From NCBI GenBank assembly GCA_900317065.1, contig ONFK01000125.1, positions 1 through 8,492 of the forward strand: a stretch of 8,492 nucleotides of DNA, in the 5' to 3' direction. The first letter of the stretch is position 1, and each line of letters begins with the position of its first letter. This stretch comes from an uncultured Bacteroidales bacterium. GTDB taxonomy: Bacteria > Bacteroidota > Bacteroidia > Bacteroidales > UBA932. Below, piece by piece: positions 6,151 to 8,492 of the stretch. The notes below the pieces were generated by a model, which saw only the letters and a list, made by a program, of their open reading frames with translations, was not told the origin of the DNA and ran no database searches. The translations under genes were made by a program, and so were the position numbers.

Positions 6151-6337
6151 TTTGTTCCGAAAAATGCTGGTTTTCGGGAACAAACGTGCGGGTTTCGAGT
6201 ATTTGTTCCGGGAAATGCCGGTTTTTGGGAACAAACTTGTGGGTTTCGAGTATTTGTTCCGAAAAATGGCTGTTTTCGGGAACAAACGTGCGGGTTTCGG
6301 GTATTTGTTCCGAAAAATGGCCGAAAATGGGAACAAA
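6151..6337 (+). repeat. Downstream array of four 34-nt hairpin repeats
   Basis: Units lie at 6151-6184, 6202-6235, 6253-6286 and 6304-6337, an exact 51-nt period of 34-nt hairpin plus 17-nt linker. All keep TTTGTTCC and GGAACAAA arms. Units 1 and 3 have an inner GAAAA/TTTTC extension with one unpaired G. Unit 2 has a G-G mismatch and G-T pairs. Unit 4 has lost the inner pairing. The linkers are almost identical: the first and third differ at one base, and all contain GGGTTTCG followed by AGTA or GGTA directly before the next stem. The array starts 14 nt after the transposase stop and ends 88 nt before the TonB-receptor start. Because 51 is a multiple of three, several frames stay open across it, but they encode only repeat translations. 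Confidence 0.93.
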
Positions 6338-6400
6338 CCTACAGAGAACGGGGAGGGCGGTGCAGCCGAGGGCGCAGATTTTGCATCAATAAGCAAGGAT

Positions 6401-6414
6401 TCGCAAAGTTGCGA
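6401..6414. promoter_or_regulatory. Short perfect dyad just before the TonB-receptor start
   Basis: TCGCAA-AG-TTGCGA is a perfect 6-2-6 inverted repeat ending 11 nt before the ATG. It could be an operator or a small structure in the leader. No TAnnTTTG promoter box is seen between the hairpin array and the gene, so its relation to a transcription start is unknown. A short palindrome like this can arise by chance. Confidence 0.3.
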
Positions 6415-6425
6415 TTTTGACATAT

Positions 6426-8492
6426 ATGAAATTGAGGATTCTGGGGGCCGCACTGGCCTTTGTAATACTACTATCGGGAACGGGAGCGGCAGCACAGACC
6501 GGAGCACATGCGCAGTCCGGCCGGGCGACCGTCAGCGGATATATTACTGATGCCAAAACCGGGGAGACGCTGATCTCCGCAGGTGTAGTGGCACGCAAAC
6601 CGGCAAAAGGTGCGGGCCAGGCGAGCGAAGGCATAGCGAGTGCGAGCCAGGCCAGCGAGGAAAAGACTGGCGAAGGCATAGCGAGTGCGAGCCAGACTGG
6701 CGAAGGCAAAGCGAGTGCGGGCCTGGCGGGCACGGAAAGCGGCATTACCGGAGCGGTGACCAATCCTTACGGATTCTACACCCTCACGCTCGGGAAGGGC
6801 AGGCACGAACTCACATTCTCCTATATGGGATACTCCGACCAGACACTGACGGTCAATCTCCAGAGGGACACCACCATAAACATCACTCTAAATCCCGACC
6901 TGCAGCTCAGCAGCGCCACCGTGGTGGCCACCAAGGACGCAGGCATTCTCTCCACCAAGATGAGCGCGATCGAGGTGCCCGTGACAGTGATCCAGCAGAC
7001 TCCCACTCTCTTCGGAGAGGCGGACGTGCTGAAGACCATACAGCTGATGCCGGGCGTGCAGGCCGGAATGGAAGGATTCTCCGGCATTTATGTGCGCGGC
7101 GGCGGACCTGAGGAGAACCTGCTTCTTCTCGACGGAATCTCCCTCTACAACGCCGAACACCTGCTGGGCATCTTCAGCATCTTCCAGCCGGAGGCCGTCA
7201 AGAAGGTCACCCTCTACAAGGGCTCCTTCCCCGCCAGGTACGGCGGCCGCATCTCCTCCATCATCGACATCCGCACCAACGACGGCAACATGAAGGAGAC
7301 GCACGGCACGGTGAGCGTGGGAGCCATCAGCGACCGCCTGCACCTCGAAGGACCCATCATCAAGGACAAACTGGCCTATTCCATCAGCGGACGCGGAATG
7401 CATACCGTGTTCTTCACCCCTATCCTGGAAGCGAAGGGCCTGCACGGGAACTACTTCTTCTACGACCTCAACGGCAAACTCTCCTGGCGCATCTCCGACA
7501 GTGACCGCCTCTATCTCAACGCCTACAACGGCCGCGACATCTTCTACTACAGAGACAAGAGTTCCGGCCACGGCACGGCCTACTACGGCGATGAGGCCCG
7601 CGACCATTCCTATTCCGAGTCCGATGACATAGGCATTCGCTGGGGGAACACCCTCGCCGCACTCCGCTGGAACCACGTTTTCAACAGCAAGCTCTTCTCG
7701 AACACCACCGTCGCCTACACCCGCTACAAGATGAAGGTGGGCTTCGACATGGAGAATGTGGACGTGTACGACGGAGTGAAGAGCAGGGACATCTACACCA
7801 TCGACTACCACTCCGGAATGAGGGACCTGACGGCCAAGATAGACTTCGACTACACCCCTTCCCCCAGGCATCTGGTGAAATTCGGCGCGGAATACGTGAA
7901 CCATACTTTCATCCCGGAAACGCTGGGAGGATATGTGTTTGAAAGCGGGGATAACGACGTGCAGATCGACACAAGCTTCACCGCCAGCGGCAACTCCATC
8001 CTCCACGGACACGAGATGTCGGTTTATGCGGAAGACGATATCAGCGTCGGAGACCGGCTCACCCTGAATCCCGGCCTGCACGCCGCCCTGTTCTACACCA
8101 TGGGCAAGCCCTACTGGTCGCTGGAGCCGAGGATGAGCGCAAAGTACAACTTCTCGCACGACTGGTCCGCAAAGGCCTCCTACTCGCGCATGGCGCAGTA
8201 CGTGCACCTGCTTTCACCGGCGAAGATTACCCTGCCCATCGACCTCTGGGTGCCTATCACCGACAAGATCAAGCCCGTCACCTCCGACCAGGTGTCGGTA
8301 GGAGCCTACTATAGCGGCATCCCCGGATGGGAGTTCTCGCTGGAAGGATATTACAAGTGGATGCACAACATCCTGGAATACAGCGACGGGACCTCCTTCT
8401 TCGGGAATTCCGCGAACTGGCAGAACAATGTGGAGATGGGAGAAGGGCTCGCCCGCGGAGTCGAACTCTTCGTAGAGAAGAAAACCGGGGCG
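6426..8492 (+). CDS. TonB-dependent outer-membrane receptor with carboxypeptidase-regulatory-like N-domain (cut by window edge)
   Basis: The first 689 residues of an outer-membrane TonB-dependent receptor are present, and the frame stays open to the window end. A signal peptide (MKLRILGAALAFVILLSG, likely cut after Ala23 or nearby) leads into a carboxypeptidase-regulatory-like beta domain at about 34-155. Its landmarks are VSGYITDAKTGETLISAGV and, after a repeat insertion, GAVTNPYGFYTLTL and FSYMGY. The TonB plug follows at about 180-290, with VLKTIQLMPGVQ, IYVRGGGPEENLLLLDGISL and the closing FPARYGGRISSIIDIRT. Barrel strands rich in alternating aromatic residues continue to the edge. Such receptors import bound ligands with energy from TonB-ExbBD; the substrate is not evident. 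No SusD-like partner is visible here, though it could lie downstream. The insertion at about 60-104 is unusual. The start is chosen because it gives a clean signal peptide. Confidence 0.93.
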   Translation, partial: MKLRILGAALAFVILLSGTGAAAQTGAHAQSGRATVSGYITDAKTGETLISAGVVARKPAKGAGQASEGIASASQASEEKTGEGIASASQTGEGKASAGLAGTESGITGAVTNPYGFYTLTLGKGRHELTFSYMGYSDQTLTVNLQRDTTINITLNPDLQLSSATVVATKDAGILSTKMSAIEVPVTVIQQTPTLFGEADVLKTIQLMPGVQAGMEGFSGIYVRGGGPEENLLLLDGISLYNAEHLLGIFSIFQPEAVKKVTLYKGSFPARYGGRISSIIDIRTNDGNMKETHGTVSVGAISDRLHLEGPIIKDKLAYSISGRGMHTVFFTPILEAKGLHGNYFFYDLNGKLSWRISDSDRLYLNAYNGRDIFYYRDKSSGHGTAYYGDEARDHSYSESDDIGIRWGNTLAALRWNHVFNSKLFSNTTVAYTRYKMKVGFDMENVDVYDGVKSRDIYTIDYHSGMRDLTAKIDFDYTPSPRHLVKFGAEYVNHTFIPETLGGYVFESGDNDVQIDTSFTASGNSILHGHEMSVYAEDDISVGDRLTLNPGLHAALFYTMGKPYWSLEPRMSAKYNFSHDWSAKASYSRMAQYVHLLSPAKITLPIDLWVPITDKIKPVTSDQVSVGAYYSGIPGWEFSLEGYYKWMHNILEYSDGTSFFGNSANWQNNVEMGEGLARGVELFVEKKTGA
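6625..6728 (+). repeat. In-frame tandem repeats inside the TonB-receptor N-domain
   Basis: Three copies of a GCGAAGGCA-type unit begin at 6625, 6670 and 6700, spaced 45 and 30 nt apart, both multiples of three. The first two share 26 identical bases (6625-6650 and 6670-6695). The 30-nt unit encodes ten residues of the type GEGIASASQT, then GEGKASAGLA. A partial relative (TGCGGGCCAG) begins at 6611. The repeats lie in the loop between the VVAR and GAVTNPYG strands, lengthening the domain by roughly 45 residues without breaking the frame. Confidence 0.85.

Larger units (their letters stand above)
4926..6337 (+). mobile_element. REP/RAYT-like unit: transposase gene between two hairpin arrays
   Basis: One transposase gene is bracketed by two four-unit arrays of the same 34-nt imperfect palindrome in the same orientation. 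No other repeats form outer inverted ends, and no target-site duplication is visible. The unit therefore does not look like a classic insertion sequence. The known arrangement of REP-associated tyrosine transposases, where the gene is flanked by the hairpin repeats it is thought to act on, fits well. The unit sits neatly between thyA and a TonB-receptor gene and breaks neither. The gene part is visibly more A/T-rich than the neighbouring housekeeping genes, which fits acquisition or different selection. Whether the unit is still active, and how many hairpins lie elsewhere in the genome, cannot be told from this window. Confidence 0.7.

Noticed and set aside
4926..6337. CRISPR array
   Set aside because: The conserved part is a palindromic hairpin with near-identical linkers, whereas CRISPR spacers are unrelated to one another. 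There are no cas genes, and a Y1 transposase sits between the arrays.
6076..6550. Open frames across the downstream hairpin array, on both strands
   Set aside because: They are repeat translations that also run into the transposase end or the receptor start in wrong frames, with no family resemblance.
6471..6806. Minus-strand frame with repeated LARTRYAFASL
   Set aside because: It is the reverse reading of the in-frame repeats of the receptor gene, with no start context or domain.
6888..8207. 439-codon minus-strand open frame opposite the TonB receptor
   Set aside because: The plus strand encodes clear plug and barrel motifs. The antisense product is Val/His/Gly-rich without family features.

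Overview
The window looks like a chromosomal segment of a GC-rich member of the Bacteroidales (phylum Bacteroidota). The evidence is a TonB-dependent receptor that opens with a carboxypeptidase-regulatory-like domain, -7 promoter boxes of the Bacteroidota form TAnnTTTG, and a lack of clear Shine-Dalgarno sequences. Rikenellaceae-like genomes fit the base composition, but the genus cannot be settled from the sequence alone.

Left part (1-2960, minus strand): a tight gene string that reads folA (dihydrofolate reductase), a small lipoprotein of unknown function, a sodium:neurotransmitter-symporter-family transporter, then mutS (cut by the window edge). The first two junctions are both 14-nt overlaps. 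The third is a 21-nt gap, so one transcript is likely.

Middle (2961-4885): an 84-nt divergent promoter region holds two mirror-image TATCTTTG boxes. They appear to drive folA leftwards and a galM-thyA pair rightwards. The galM stop and the thyA start overlap in ATGA. ThyA makes dTMP and dihydrofolate, and FolA recycles the dihydrofolate, so the shared promoter region plausibly co-regulates the thymidylate cycle. MutS downstream of folA adds a DNA-maintenance theme.

Right-middle (4886-6337): the most unusual part. A single-gene unit encodes a Y1/HUH REP-associated transposase (RAYT) with a C-terminal helix-turn-helix-like end. It is flanked by two arrays, each of four 34-nt imperfect hairpins with arms TTTGTTCC and GGAACAAA. 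The units are joined by 17-18-nt linkers, giving a period of 51-52 nt. The arrays lie in the same orientation, four before and four after the gene. This looks like a Bacteroidota version of a REP/RAYT system.

Right end (6338-8492): after a short leader with a 6-2-6 dyad comes the first 689 codons of a TonB-dependent outer-membrane receptor. Its N-terminal regulatory-like domain carries an in-frame block of tandem DNA repeats coding an Ala/Ser/Gly/Glu-rich stretch, in a loop that is normally short.
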